Assembly: GCA_964503685.1 (NCBI GenBank) | Contig: CAZDAW010000074.1 | Coordinates: 1 to 17,903 of the forward strand | Origin: CAZDAW01 sp964503685 | GTDB lineage: Bacteria; Chloroflexota; Anaerolineae; Anaerolineales; Anaerolineaceae | Reading direction: 5' to 3' | Length of the DNA stretch: 17,903 bases | Shown: positions 1-6,548 of the stretch, in pieces | Layout: each line of letters starts with the position of its first letter | How positions within the stretch are numbered: position 1 is the stretch's first letter | Position numbers and translations under genes: made by a program | The notes under the pieces: model-generated | The model's input: the letters and a program-made list of their open reading frames with translations, nothing else | What the model was told of the DNA's origin: nothing | Databases searched by the model: none

Positions 1-49
<49 letters not shown>

Positions 50-57
50 AAATTTTT

Positions 58-100
58 CATCTCTTTCGAGATGTTAGTTACGGAAATTTCTAAAACTAAC
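58..100 (-). other. 16S rRNA leader hairpins (pre-rRNA processing region)
   Basis: Just upstream of the 16S start, the minus-strand transcript can form two adjacent hairpins. One has arms 58-63 and 68-73 (CATCTC/GAGATG) closed by a GAAA tetraloop. The other has 7-bp arms 73-79 and 94-100 (GTTAGTT/AACTAAC). Their position suits a leader that helps processing or folding of the 16S precursor. Structure is read by eye only. Confidence 0.5.
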
Positions 101-125
101 AAGGGCTCACTTCCTATCACTCTTC

Positions 126-140
126 AATTGTTAAGGTTCC
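126..140 (-). promoter_or_regulatory. boxA-like antitermination element in the rRNA leader
   Basis: The minus strand reads GGAACCTTAACAATT, close to the core of the E. coli rrn boxA (CTTTAACAATT). It lies between the proximal promoter and the 16S gene, where NusB/S10-dependent antitermination signals normally sit. One core mismatch and the lack of a clear boxB or boxC make this a moderate call. Confidence 0.45.
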
Positions 141-159
141 TTCTAACAACGAGGGTCAT

Positions 160-188
160 ATTCTACTAGGATACTCCCGGTTTGTCAA
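160..188 (-). promoter_or_regulatory. rRNA promoter P2 (proximal, sigma-70 type)
   Basis: On the minus strand a perfect -35 TTGACA (183-188) is separated by 17 bp from a -10 TAGAAT (160-165). It points at the 16S gene about 110 bp downstream. Together with the distal promoter it forms the tandem arrangement common in rRNA operons. Confidence 0.8.
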
Positions 189-294
189 GGGTATTCGAGA
201 GACCAAATTACCGATGTTTTTTCTTTCAACATCGGCTCCCTTCCGACTTCACCATGGGTTTGCTTTGACCCAGAAGCATTATTCTGTTTTGAAT

Positions 295-318
295 GATCTG
301 CTCGCACGGAGCAAGATC
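295..318 (-). other. Hairpin in the P1 leader transcript
   Basis: An interrupted inverted repeat (GATC and GCTC paired with GAGC and GATC around a GCACG loop) lies in the transcribed stretch between P1 and P2. A second perfect 8-bp repeat, CCGATGTT/AACATCGG, is at 211-235. Neither is followed by a T-run on the minus strand, so they look like leader structures rather than terminators. Their role is unknown. Confidence 0.35.
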
Positions 319-344
319 AACCTTGAAGCTATAGTGTAGCTATG

Positions 345-372
345 ATTATACGCGTTCGATTTTATTTGTCAA
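345..372 (-). promoter_or_regulatory. rRNA promoter P1 (distal, perfect consensus)
   Basis: On the minus strand TTGACA (367-372) and TATAAT (345-350) both match the sigma-70 consensus exactly, with a 16-bp spacer. This is the strongest promoter in the window and reads toward the 16S gene. The stretch from 373 to 538 upstream holds no gene I can support and no further promoter of similar quality; open frames there do not resemble any protein. Confidence 0.85.
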
Positions 373-538
373 GAGATTCGGGAGAATTACCCACAGATTC
401 ATATAAATTTCACCTTTTCTCATCATTTGACTAACCGTCAAGCGCATATTGTCTATTCAATTGCTCGTTCCATGGATTGTTATCCATCTGGATTTCCGGA
501 TCAGTTCTATCGAAACATACACTTTATTCTATGCGAAG

Positions 539-576
539 AAAGGCCTCGAAAGGCGGGTCTGCCCTTCGAGGCCTTT
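539..576 (-). terminator. Rho-independent terminator of the rubrerythrin gene
   Basis: A perfect 12-bp inverted repeat (AAAGGCCTCGAA at 539-550, TTCGAGGCCTTT at 565-576) begins five bases after the rubrerythrin stop codon. On the minus strand the stem ends in TTT followed by CTTC, so the U-tract is short and interrupted, but stem strength and position support a terminator. It separates the rubrerythrin gene from the rRNA promoters. Confidence 0.75.
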
Positions 577-580
577 CACT

Positions 581-1078
581 TCACTGAACACGCTCGAAAC
601 GCTCTTTCGCTGCTCCGCAGACCGGGCATCTGTCAGGAGCATTCCGGGCATGGGTATAACCGCAAACCGGACAAACATAATAATCATATTGTTCATCGCT
701 TTTACCTAAATTCTCTAAAGCCTCACGATATAATTTTTCATGCGTCTTCTCGACCTCCATGGCGTCTCCAAAAGATCGCAAAGCTTTCTTATTGCCCTCT
801 TCTTCCGCGTCTTTCACAAAAGCCGGATACATGGATACGCTCTCATAATTTTCACCCTGAATGGCTACTTGTAGATTTTCGACGGTCGATTTTATCCCAT
901 CCATTGCTCTGAGGTGATTATGTGCATGAACAGTTTCCGCAGCAGCAGCGGCCCTGAATAATCGTGCAACTTGCGGATATCCTTCTTCATCCGCTTTTTT
1001 TGCAAAAGCGAGATACTTTCGGTTCGCCTGCGATTCACCCGCAAATGCTTCTTTCAGATCATCTAACGTTTTTGACAT
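581..1078 (-). CDS. rbr: Rubrerythrin
   Basis: This cytoplasmic non-haem iron protein reduces hydrogen peroxide in anaerobes and microaerophiles, taking electrons through its own rubredoxin domain. At 165 residues it is shorter than the Desulfovibrio enzyme. The N-terminal four-helix ferritin-like part (about 1-130) carries the expected di-iron ligands: E15, the ExxH pair E48/H51, E76 and E79, and the ExxH pair E110/H113. The C-terminal rubredoxin-type knuckle has C136-PV-C139 and C151-PV-C154. The ATG start has an AAGGAG ribosome-binding site (1088-1093). The gene stands alone, with an extended -10 promoter upstream and a hairpin terminator immediately downstream, so it is probably monocistronic. 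Its presence implies a peroxide defence suited to low-oxygen life. The family assignment is secure; the gene symbol follows common use. Confidence 0.96.
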   Translation of the reverse strand: MSKTLDDLKEAFAGESQANRKYLAFAKKADEEGYPQVARLFRAAAAAETVHAHNHLRAMDGIKSTVENLQVAIQGENYESVSMYPAFVKDAEEEGNKKALRSFGDAMEVEKTHEKLYREALENLGKSDEQYDYYVCPVCGYTHARNAPDRCPVCGAAKERFERVQ

Positions 1079-1126
1079 GGTTATTCTCCTTATGAAAATA
1101 TGGGTAAAATCACCTTATTAGTTATT

Positions 1127-1135
1127 ATTGTAGCA
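1127..1135 (-). promoter_or_regulatory. Extended -10 promoter for rubrerythrin
   Basis: The minus strand reads TGCTACAAT, a TGn-extended -10 with TACAAT at 1127-1132. No good -35 hexamer lies at the normal distance; the region is a T-rich run. Transcription would start near 1120, about 40 bases before the ATG. I looked for a PerR-type operator here and did not find one. Confidence 0.5.
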
Positions 1136-1198
1136 GAATTATCCATAAAAAAACACAATCCGATTTTTACTTATTTGCGATCAAAAGCACATAATCAA

Positions 1199-1990
1199 TT
1201 ACGGTTCATCTGTATAACGTGAATCTTCGATCATCGATCTCATTCGGTCATCACTACTCTCTACCCGGGGTAATACACCAGAATGGCCCATCTGAATTTC
1301 AGCAGTCTCCGCCAGAGATAATTCGGCAGAATTCACTTGTTTCATCAATCCCCAATGCCCACAATAATCACAACGATCATACTTCCGGCGCGGCCCCAGA
1401 TTTAAACCCCACCAATGAAGAGCAAATGGGCGCTGACAATTAGGGCAGATCGCGCCACCACTAATGCCGTATTTTCGCGCAGCGCCGAGCGGCAAACTTT
1501 CCTTAGGTTTATTCCTCATAATTAGAACCTGTGCCCCCATGCCGATAGCAATCAGGGCAATAATACCGCCGAACAGCGGCAAAACAATTCGTTGCATCGT
1601 CGCAGATTCCTGTTCAGAGCTAGCAAATTCGAATTTGCGTGTTGGTGTAGATAAAATCTTCCCGTCTTGAATTTCGATCACCGCTTTTATTTCATGCCAC
1701 CCCAATGAATAATCAGAGGTTTTGAACTTGAATTTATAGGGTGGATCAGAAACAGTCATCATCATCTGATCATCCATCAAATAGGTCACTGATTTTATTC
1801 TCACTTCTGGTCCAACAACTGCCAAGGTGAAAGTCCCCCGAATTTGACTTCCAGAACTATAACCAAAATCCCGGTTCACATTCAAACGAAATTCTGCATC
1901 TTGAGCCATAACAGGCGAACCCGCCAGACATACGAGAAGGGACAAACCGAAGGGTATTAACACTTGCAAAATCTTCTTTTTCATATTCAT
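1199..1990 (-). CDS. Membrane protein: signal peptide, Ig-like domain, one TM, cytoplasmic zinc ribbon
   Basis: I cannot name this 263-residue protein. Residues 1-29 form a signal peptide (MNMKKK basic start, hydrophobic core, likely cleavage after MAQ). Residues about 32-122 resemble a bacterial Ig-like domain of the kind reading 'variable...DPPY.F.F.T..Y..G.H.I.A': see YLMDD, DPPYKFKF and LGWHEIKAV. A single transmembrane helix spans about 135-158, so the Ig domain should be outside and the C-terminus inside. The inner part holds a zinc ribbon, C182-PN-C185 and C207-DY-C210, then an acidic tail. It is the last gene of the leftward ABC block, 7 bases after the permease stop, so it is almost certainly co-transcribed and may be an accessory or sensor subunit of that transporter. 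The function is inferred from context only. Confidence 0.8.
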   Translation of the reverse strand: MNMKKKILQVLIPFGLSLLVCLAGSPVMAQDAEFRLNVNRDFGYSSGSQIRGTFTLAVVGPEVRIKSVTYLMDDQMMMTVSDPPYKFKFKTSDYSLGWHEIKAVIEIQDGKILSTPTRKFEFASSEQESATMQRIVLPLFGGIIALIAIGMGAQVLIMRNKPKESLPLGAARKYGISGGAICPNCQRPFALHWWGLNLGPRRKYDRCDYCGHWGLMKQVNSAELSLAETAEIQMGHSGVLPRVESSDDRMRSMIEDSRYTDEP

Positions 1991-1997
1991 TCTTGCC

Positions 1998-2792
1998 TTA
2001 TTTCCAACGCGTCAATATTGTCTCGCGTTGAAATAATTCATCGCCAATATAAACCATTCCGATATCGATCAAAACCAAAACAACAATGGCCACCAGCAAC
2101 ATATAAGCATTGAGCACGATGAATCCAGCCAGTTGTCCAAAAAGGACCGCCATCAGCGGCACAATCAGCACTGAGGAAATTTGTTCAGCTACTCTAGGAT
2201 CATTCACGCGCGAAGAGACAATCACGGCCAAATTCACTGCCGCAATAGCCATCAACGGCCCTATAACGAGTACCGATAACAACCAGACAGGGCCCATAAT
2301 GGCGCTTCGAACTGCCTGACTGACGCCAGTAACCGGCAATAGCAGGAGAAAGATTCCAAAGCAACCCCATGTTGCAATCACAGCCGGGATAACGGCCGCC
2401 AAACTCTTTCCGATCAATAACTCCATCGTCGTAATCGGCGTAGCCAAAAGCGGCTCCAAGCTGCGCGTCGTCTTTTCACCGACGATACTGTAAGCAGCAA
2501 TCGCCACCGGAATTATCAATGGCATCATCATAAAAATTAAAAGGAACTCGTTCGCCATGAAAATCTGCAAACAATCCTGCGCCGAAACACCTTTACAAGA
2601 TTGTGCAAACTGAGCTGGTATATCGGTTGAATCGCCTTCAATGCCGCCTGTCGATTGCGTGATAGCCAGCATAATCAGTGGCAGAGCAGTAAAAAACACC
2701 GGCATGATCCCAATTGTCATCAAGACGATCTTGTTCTTAAATAGTTCAGCCCATTCTTTTTCTATAATTGTTCTAATTCGACTCATCACCAC
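1998..2792 (-). CDS. ABC-2 type transporter permease
   Basis: This is the membrane subunit of an exporter paired with the ATPase encoded just upstream (14-base gap). The 264-residue protein has about six hydrophobic segments (roughly 22-45, 84-104, 130-152, 167-190, 205-225, 230-250). The large outside loop between the first two contains two cysteines (C66, C74) that could pair. The cytoplasmic motif GEKTTRSLEPLLATP (105-119) followed by GK is typical of ABC-2 and NatB-like permeases, where it couples to the ATPase. The reading frame begins with GTG GTG ATG: the first GTG has a GAGA sequence 5-8 bases upstream, while the ATG two codons later is the alternative start. The substrate cannot be told; NatB-like sodium or peptide/drug export are the usual guesses. 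Confidence 0.9.
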   Translation of the reverse strand: MVMSRIRTIIEKEWAELFKNKIVLMTIGIMPVFFTALPLIMLAITQSTGGIEGDSTDIPAQFAQSCKGVSAQDCLQIFMANEFLLIFMMMPLIIPVAIAAYSIVGEKTTRSLEPLLATPITTMELLIGKSLAAVIPAVIATWGCFGIFLLLLPVTGVSQAVRSAIMGPVWLLSVLVIGPLMAIAAVNLAVIVSSRVNDPRVAEQISSVLIVPLMAVLFGQLAGFIVLNAYMLLVAIVVLVLIDIGMVYIGDELFQRETILTRWK

Positions 2793-2806
2793 ACCGTCTC
2801 TATCTT

Positions 2807-3769
2807 TTATTTCTTAATCGTATTGCCATTTGAATCATGGATCAACTGTAGATAAATATCTTCCAGAGAATGACGCAATTCACCGACGAATTGGACACTG
2901 GCGCCTGCTTCCACCAGAATTCGTACGATTTCCGGATTCTGTTCTTCCGGCTTATCTAAGTCAACCAACAACCTGCCATTCACAGATCGTGCATCCTTGA
3001 CAAACGCCATCGACTTGACCCTATCCACATAAGCTGGCTCAAGTCGCTCCAGATGAAAGACAACAGTACGCCCATACAACTTCTTTCGTAAATTCTCCGG
3101 CGAATCAACCGTGATTAAGTGTGTTTGAAAAATACCGATCCGCTGACACAATCGATCCGCTTCATCCAAATTATGCGTACATAGAAAAATCGTTACTCCT
3201 TCTGCTTTCAGATCCTCAATAAAGTCACGCACCAGCTTGGCAGACTCAGGGTCAAGCCCACTCGTAGGTTCATCCAGAAACAGCACCTTAGGTTCATGTA
3301 ATAAAGAACGAGCGATCGCCAACTTCTGACGCATTCCTTTAGAAAAACTACCCACTTCGTCAAATCGTCGCTCCCACAAGCCTAAAGTGCGTAAATATTT
3401 TTCCACCTGTCCTTTCACATTTGCAACGCCATATAATTGGGCAAAAATAGTGAGGTTCTTTTCGGCGCTCAAACGATCATACATTCCCGGGGTCTCAGTT
3501 AAGAGCCCAACACACTGACGAATCTTCTGGTCAGACTTTCCAACCGCCATGCCATTAATAAACGCCCGTCCTGAAGTAGGCGCGATAAGACTGGATAACA
3601 CACGAACAGTTGTGGTTTTTCCGGCGCCATTAGGGCCAAGAAAGCCAAACACTTCCCCCTCGCGAACTTCTAACGTCAAATTTTCAACCGCAGTAATAAT
3701 TGGGTGTTTTTTATCTCTTTGAAATCTTTTGGTCAATTGCTCTGTTATGATCATCATATTATCAACCAT
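2807..3769 (-). CDS. ABC exporter ATP-binding subunit
   Basis: This 320-residue cytoplasmic ATPase powers the adjacent ABC-2 permease. Walker A is GPNGAGKT (45-52); the signature is FSKGMRQKL (142-150), the variant usual in DrrA/CcmA/NatA-like exporters; Walker B with the catalytic glutamate is KVLFLDEP (161-168); the switch histidine is H199. The C-terminal 100 residues form the extra domain seen in this subfamily. The first ATG lies at 3767-3769 but has no Shine-Dalgarno sequence: the bases directly before it are the parS palindrome. ATGs at codons 5 and 6 are alternative starts, also without a clear ribosome-binding site. The operon context (GntR repressor of the YtrA type, slipin, ATPase, permease, Ig/zinc-ribbon protein) suggests an envelope-stress or antibiotic-response exporter. 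Confidence 0.93.
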   Translation of the reverse strand: MVDNMMIITEQLTKRFQRDKKHPIITAVENLTLEVREGEVFGFLGPNGAGKTTTVRVLSSLIAPTSGRAFINGMAVGKSDQKIRQCVGLLTETPGMYDRLSAEKNLTIFAQLYGVANVKGQVEKYLRTLGLWERRFDEVGSFSKGMRQKLAIARSLLHEPKVLFLDEPTSGLDPESAKLVRDFIEDLKAEGVTIFLCTHNLDEADRLCQRIGIFQTHLITVDSPENLRKKLYGRTVVFHLERLEPAYVDRVKSMAFVKDARSVNGRLLVDLDKPEEQNPEIVRILVEAGASVQFVGELRHSLEDIYLQLIHDSNGNTIKK

Positions 3770-3785
3770 TGTTTCACGTGAAACA
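3770..3785. promoter_or_regulatory. parS: parS centromere site (ParB-binding palindrome)
   Basis: TGTTTCACGTGAAACA is a perfect 16-bp palindrome and matches the bacterial chromosomal parS consensus. ParB binds such sites, loads as a CTP-dependent clamp and spreads to help segregate the origin region. The site abuts the ABC ATPase start codon, so it occupies the position of the ribosome-binding site. No second full site is present in the window. No parA or parB gene is present here either. Confidence 0.85.
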
Positions 3786-3802
3786 TATTAAGCTCTTTTC
3801 AA

Positions 3803-3832
3803 ATTCTAGATTTTGTGTAGATGTGTATTCAA
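3803..3832 (-). promoter_or_regulatory. Possible internal promoter before the ABC genes
   Basis: On the minus strand TTGAAT (3827-3832) and TAGAAT (3803-3808) are separated by 18 bp. They would start transcription near 3796, just ahead of parS. Both hexamers are imperfect, and the 113-base gap could simply be read through from the slipin gene. An 8-bp tandem repeat CTCTTAAT lies nearby at 3853-3868. Confidence 0.35.
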
Positions 3833-3882
3833 TTTGCGAGTACAAACAACATCTCTTAATCTCTTAATTTTTGTACAATCTG

Positions 3883-4863
3883 CTAAAGTTGCTTATCTTG
3901 CGCCTCAGATTGATTCTGGGCCATAGCTACCATTCCGCTTATACCCCCTAAGTTCATCGTATCTACAGCACTACTGGGAACAATAACTAAAGCTCCCTTC
4001 TCTTTAAGACCCTCGAAAAGCATATTCATCGCACGCAGGTGCAGCGCCGTTGGGTTATTTGTATAAGCCAGACTTGCTTCTGCAAAGCTGGAAGCAATTT
4101 GCTTTTCCGATTCTCCCAATATAACACGCGCCTGGCGCTCTCTCTCAGCTTGCGCCTGACGAGACATCGCATCTTCTAAGCCCTGTGGGATAATAACATC
4201 GCGTATTTCAACGCTCTGGACAGAAATCCCCCAGGGTGTTGTACGTTCATCGATGATTTTTTGAAGATCGGCGTCCATTTTCGCTCGTCCGACCAGAATA
4301 TCAGCCAGGGGCATTTGACCAATAATCTCCCTTAAAGCCGTTTGGGCCGCCCAGGTGATAGCTGCACGATAATTTTCAACTTCCAATGCAGCTTTCTCAG
4401 CATCCCAAACCATCCAAAATAAAACCGCGTCCACATCGACTGGTACAGTATCCATTGTCAGAGTCTTTTCGGCATTGAATGGCGAAACCATAACCCGATG
4501 ATCAATCCAGGTTGGTGTACTATCAATTATCGGAAGAAGCCAGAACAGTCCGGGGCCGCGAAGACCGTGATATTTGCCCAGGCGAAGAATTACCGCCTTT
4601 TCCCACTGGCGAGCGACTTTGAGGGCGAACAAAAAAAATAACGCCATCAACATCACCGGAATGAAATACAAAAAGATTACCCAATCAGGGATACCACGCT
4701 CATCCATGATAATAGCGCCAACAATCGCAGCAACAAAAAGCAAAAAAGAAAGCGCAGCACCTGGAGCGCTGATATGGGTGGTATCAACAGCCTTTTCTTT
4801 AGCTATTCTCTGTGGCGCCTGGTTTTGAGATTCATTTCGCGATGTCACAATTGATGCAGACAT
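3883..4863 (-). CDS. Slipin (stomatin-like SPFH/band 7 protein)
   Basis: This 326-residue membrane scaffold protein belongs to the stomatin/slipin branch of the SPFH family, which forms oligomers in lipid microdomains. After a polar N-terminus come two hydrophobic segments (about 34-53 and 60-82), then the band 7 domain (about 87-250) with the family pattern VILRLGK at 91-97 and VEIRDVIIPQ at 218-227. A glutamate- and alanine-rich helix (about 234-265) follows. The ATG has an AAGG ribosome-binding site about five bases upstream, and the gene starts six bases after the GntR stop, so the two are coupled. Bacterial slipins often sit beside an NfeD-type partner; none is present here. The partner role may instead concern the ABC exporter downstream, which is inference from gene order. 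Confidence 0.9.
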   Translation of the reverse strand: MSASIVTSRNESQNQAPQRIAKEKAVDTTHISAPGAALSFLLFVAAIVGAIIMDERGIPDWVIFLYFIPVMLMALFFLFALKVARQWEKAVILRLGKYHGLRGPGLFWLLPIIDSTPTWIDHRVMVSPFNAEKTLTMDTVPVDVDAVLFWMVWDAEKAALEVENYRAAITWAAQTALREIIGQMPLADILVGRAKMDADLQKIIDERTTPWGISVQSVEIRDVIIPQGLEDAMSRQAQAERERQARVILGESEKQIASSFAEASLAYTNNPTALHLRAMNMLFEGLKEKGALVIVPSSAVDTMNLGGISGMVAMAQNQSEAQDKQL

Positions 4864-4869
4864 TTTTCC

Positions 4870-5307
4870 TTACCTTTCCTCAATTAGTTTTGTATTGCTA
4901 TCCTCTGCAGGGGGAATGCTCATTTCTATTATCTTTTTCATTTCGTCCAAAGCCTCAATCGGTGAATATCCAAGACGGGCAACCTGCAAAAGATACGCCC
5001 TGGATAATTCCTCCAAACTCTTTCGTCTGAGATTTTGAACGACCTCCTTGGTAGGTTCTTCCCAAATATAAGTTCCTCGTCCGCGCTGGGTAGAAATCAG
5101 ATGGGCTTCATCTAGCAGACGATAAGCGCGCCCAACTGTATTGAAATTTATGCGTAGTTCAGTAGCCAGTTCACGCACAGTGGGTAACTGATCACCCTGT
5201 TTCAATTCGCCTTGAGCCACCAGTTGTTCAATTTGATGAACAATCTGTAAGTAGAGTGGTTCATCAGCTCGAAAATCCAATACAATCTTCCCCGATAGAC
5301 GATTCAA
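4870..5307 (-). CDS. GntR-family repressor, YtrA subfamily
   Basis: This 145-residue DNA-binding regulator has a winged helix-turn-helix at about 12-82 (GDQLPTVRELATELRINFNT, then the wing QRGRGTYIW). Only a short helical tail (83-145) follows, with no UTRA or FadR-type effector domain. That short architecture defines the YtrA subfamily, whose members usually repress their own operon together with neighbouring ABC transporter genes, exactly the arrangement here. The start is TTG at 5305-5307, chosen because AGGAG (5317-5321) lies nine bases upstream and the protein then begins at the family's normal point. A nearer ATG (5310-5312) is out of frame and runs straight into a stop. Regulation is probably autogenous through repeats in the leader. 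Confidence 0.92.
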   Translation of the reverse strand: MNRLSGKIVLDFRADEPLYLQIVHQIEQLVAQGELKQGDQLPTVRELATELRINFNTVGRAYRLLDEAHLISTQRGRGTYIWEEPTKEVVQNLRRKSLEELSRAYLLQVARLGYSPIEALDEMKKIIEMSIPPAEDSNTKLIEER

Positions 5308-5324
5308 ACCATAGCTCTCCTTTC

Positions 5325-5359
5325 TGTATTATTGTCTCTTTGTATCATTGTATTATTGT
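5325..5359. promoter_or_regulatory. Direct-repeat operator candidate in the GntR leader
   Basis: The 11-mer TGTATTATTGT occurs twice exactly (5325-5335 and 5349-5359), 24 bp start to start. Related TTGTAT copies lie between and beside them. The distal copy overlaps the predicted transcription start and the other lies within the leader, a layout suited to repression by the GntR protein. A chance effect of AT-rich sequence is possible. Confidence 0.5.
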
Positions 5360-5362
5360 TAT

Positions 5363-5390
5363 ATTGTATACGATTCGGTGATCTTGTCAA
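5363..5390 (-). promoter_or_regulatory. Promoter of the GntR-slipin-ABC operon
   Basis: On the minus strand a perfect -35 TTGACA (5385-5390) is followed after 16 bp by TACAAT (5363-5368). It would start transcription near 5356, about 50 bases before the TTG start of the GntR gene. Confidence 0.75.
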
Positions 5391-5416
5391 GACGCAACAG
5401 TGGAAACCAGACATTC

Positions 5417-5460
5417 ATTATTCATCTTTATCATCAAAATAAGCGATCAAGATGAATAAT
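5417..5460. promoter_or_regulatory. 12-bp inverted-repeat operator candidate before the EamA gene
   Basis: ATTATTCATCTT (5417-5428) and AAGATGAATAAT (5449-5460) are perfect inverse copies separated by 20 bases. The right arm ends two bases before the -10 of the rightward promoter, so a protein bound here would block it. No T-run follows on either strand, arguing against a terminator. The binding protein is unknown; the neighbouring GntR product is one candidate, but the sequence differs from the repeats in its own leader. Confidence 0.55.
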
Positions 5461-5468
5461 GATATAAT
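5460..5468 (+). promoter_or_regulatory. Extended -10 promoter for the EamA transporter
   Basis: TGATATAAT combines a TGn extension with a perfect TATAAT (5463-5468). No recognisable -35 lies 17 bp upstream. The predicted start is near 5475, about 35 bases before the gene. Confidence 0.55.
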
Positions 5469-5510
5469 GCCCCCATTTAACTAAACTGGCTTTCTGCGAA
5501 ATGAGATTCG

Positions 5511-6452
5511 ATGTCTGGTTCATCAAAACAAAACATCACACCCGGTTTTAATAAAGTTGGGATTTTTAATTTACTAATCGTTTACCTGGTTTGGGGTAGC
5601 ACCTATCTTGCAATCCGGGTAGCAGTACGCCCTGGCGCCGGCTTTACACCTTTCATCCTGGGCGCCATGCGAGTTTTAGTCGCTGGCTCAATTCTGCTTA
5701 TTCTAGGAGCTTTGTCGCACAAAAGACTGCGCCTGACCTATAAGGAGTTTTTAACCCTGTCAGGCTCAGGGACACTGTTATGGTTGGGTTGTAATGGACT
5801 GGTAATGTTAGGTGAGCAGCATGCCGATTCGGGTGTAACCGCCTTAATCATTGCCAGTACGCCTATGTGGACAGCCATAATTGATGCTACATGGTCCCGA
5901 AAGATGCCTTCACTTTTATTGGTCGTCTCTCTTTTAATCGGAGCAAGCGGAATTGTGATTTTAAGCATGCCACTCATTCTTTCTGGCTTAAAAGCTGACT
6001 TTTTATCGGTTGTGGCGCTGGTCTCTGGTTCACTATGCTGGGCCAGTGGAACAGTAATACAAACCAGGAATCCAACAGGGTTAGCGCCTGGCGTAAGCGC
6101 TGGTTACCAGCAAATATTTGGGGGTATAGGTTTTACTATTGTGGCTTTTTTACTGAGAGAACCTTTACCACATCCAATACCAGAAGCCTGGGCAGCGTTG
6201 TTGTACCTGATGGTTTTTGGCTCACTCATTGCATTCACCTCGTATGTTCAAGTCTTAACTCAACTGCCAATGAATATTGTGATGACTTATGGCTATGTCA
6301 ATCCAATCATTGCTGTCATTTTAGGGTGGCTAATCTTAGGAGAAAATCTTTCACCATGGACAGTTGCCGGCGCAGCCTTGATTCTATTAGGGGTTAGCGG
6401 TGTATTCAAAGCCAATGCCAGGAAAGACATATCTAAAAGCCTTGCTGTTTAG
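5511..6452 (+). CDS. EamA/DMT-family transporter
   Basis: This 313-residue inner-membrane protein has about ten hydrophobic helices arranged as two EamA repeats (about 20-145 and 165-300), the architecture of the drug/metabolite transporter superfamily. The first helix carries VYLVWGSTYLAIRVAV, the usual hallmark of the YedA/RhtA-like branch. Members export amino acids, nucleosides or other small metabolites; the substrate cannot be read from the sequence. The ATG at 5511 has only a weak ribosome-binding site (GAGA, four bases upstream); an ATG at 5501 is in another frame. The gene is divergent from the GntR operon and single, with a possible operator at its promoter. Confidence 0.92.
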   Translation: MSGSSKQNITPGFNKVGIFNLLIVYLVWGSTYLAIRVAVRPGAGFTPFILGAMRVLVAGSILLILGALSHKRLRLTYKEFLTLSGSGTLLWLGCNGLVMLGEQHADSGVTALIIASTPMWTAIIDATWSRKMPSLLLVVSLLIGASGIVILSMPLILSGLKADFLSVVALVSGSLCWASGTVIQTRNPTGLAPGVSAGYQQIFGGIGFTIVAFLLREPLPHPIPEAWAALLYLMVFGSLIAFTSYVQVLTQLPMNIVMTYGYVNPIIAVILGWLILGENLSPWTVAGAALILLGVSGVFKANARKDISKSLAV

Positions 6453-6484
6453 TGTTAAAAAATTGTTTTCTTCTCAATCACCTG

Positions 6485-6513
6485 TTGCCCCTTCCTGCCG
6501 CGCGTGGTAGAAT
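6485..6513 (+). promoter_or_regulatory. Promoter of pdxST
   Basis: TTGCCC (6485-6490) and TAGAAT (6508-6513) are spaced 17 bp apart, with two and one mismatches to the sigma-70 consensus. Transcription would begin near 6520, giving a short leader that ends in the strong pdxS ribosome-binding site. Confidence 0.55.
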
Positions 6514-6548
6514 CAGGCTGATACCACAGTTTTTTTAGGAGGTTTGTT

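Noticed and set aside
211..235. CCGATGTT/AACATCGG hairpin as a terminator
   Set aside because: No T-run follows on either strand and it sits between active rRNA promoters; kept only as leader structure.
427..912. A 161-codon open frame on the plus strand
   Set aside because: It runs antisense through the rubrerythrin gene and its terminator, and its translation lacks any family feature; the rubrerythrin reading is certain.
1100..1150. Possible PerR operator upstream of rubrerythrin
   Set aside because: AT-rich repeats are present, but alignment to the PerR box consensus gives too many mismatches and no symmetry.
3853..3868. Tandem CTCTTAAT repeat
   Set aside because: Only two 8-bp copies in AT-rich intergenic DNA; no regulatory meaning can be supported.
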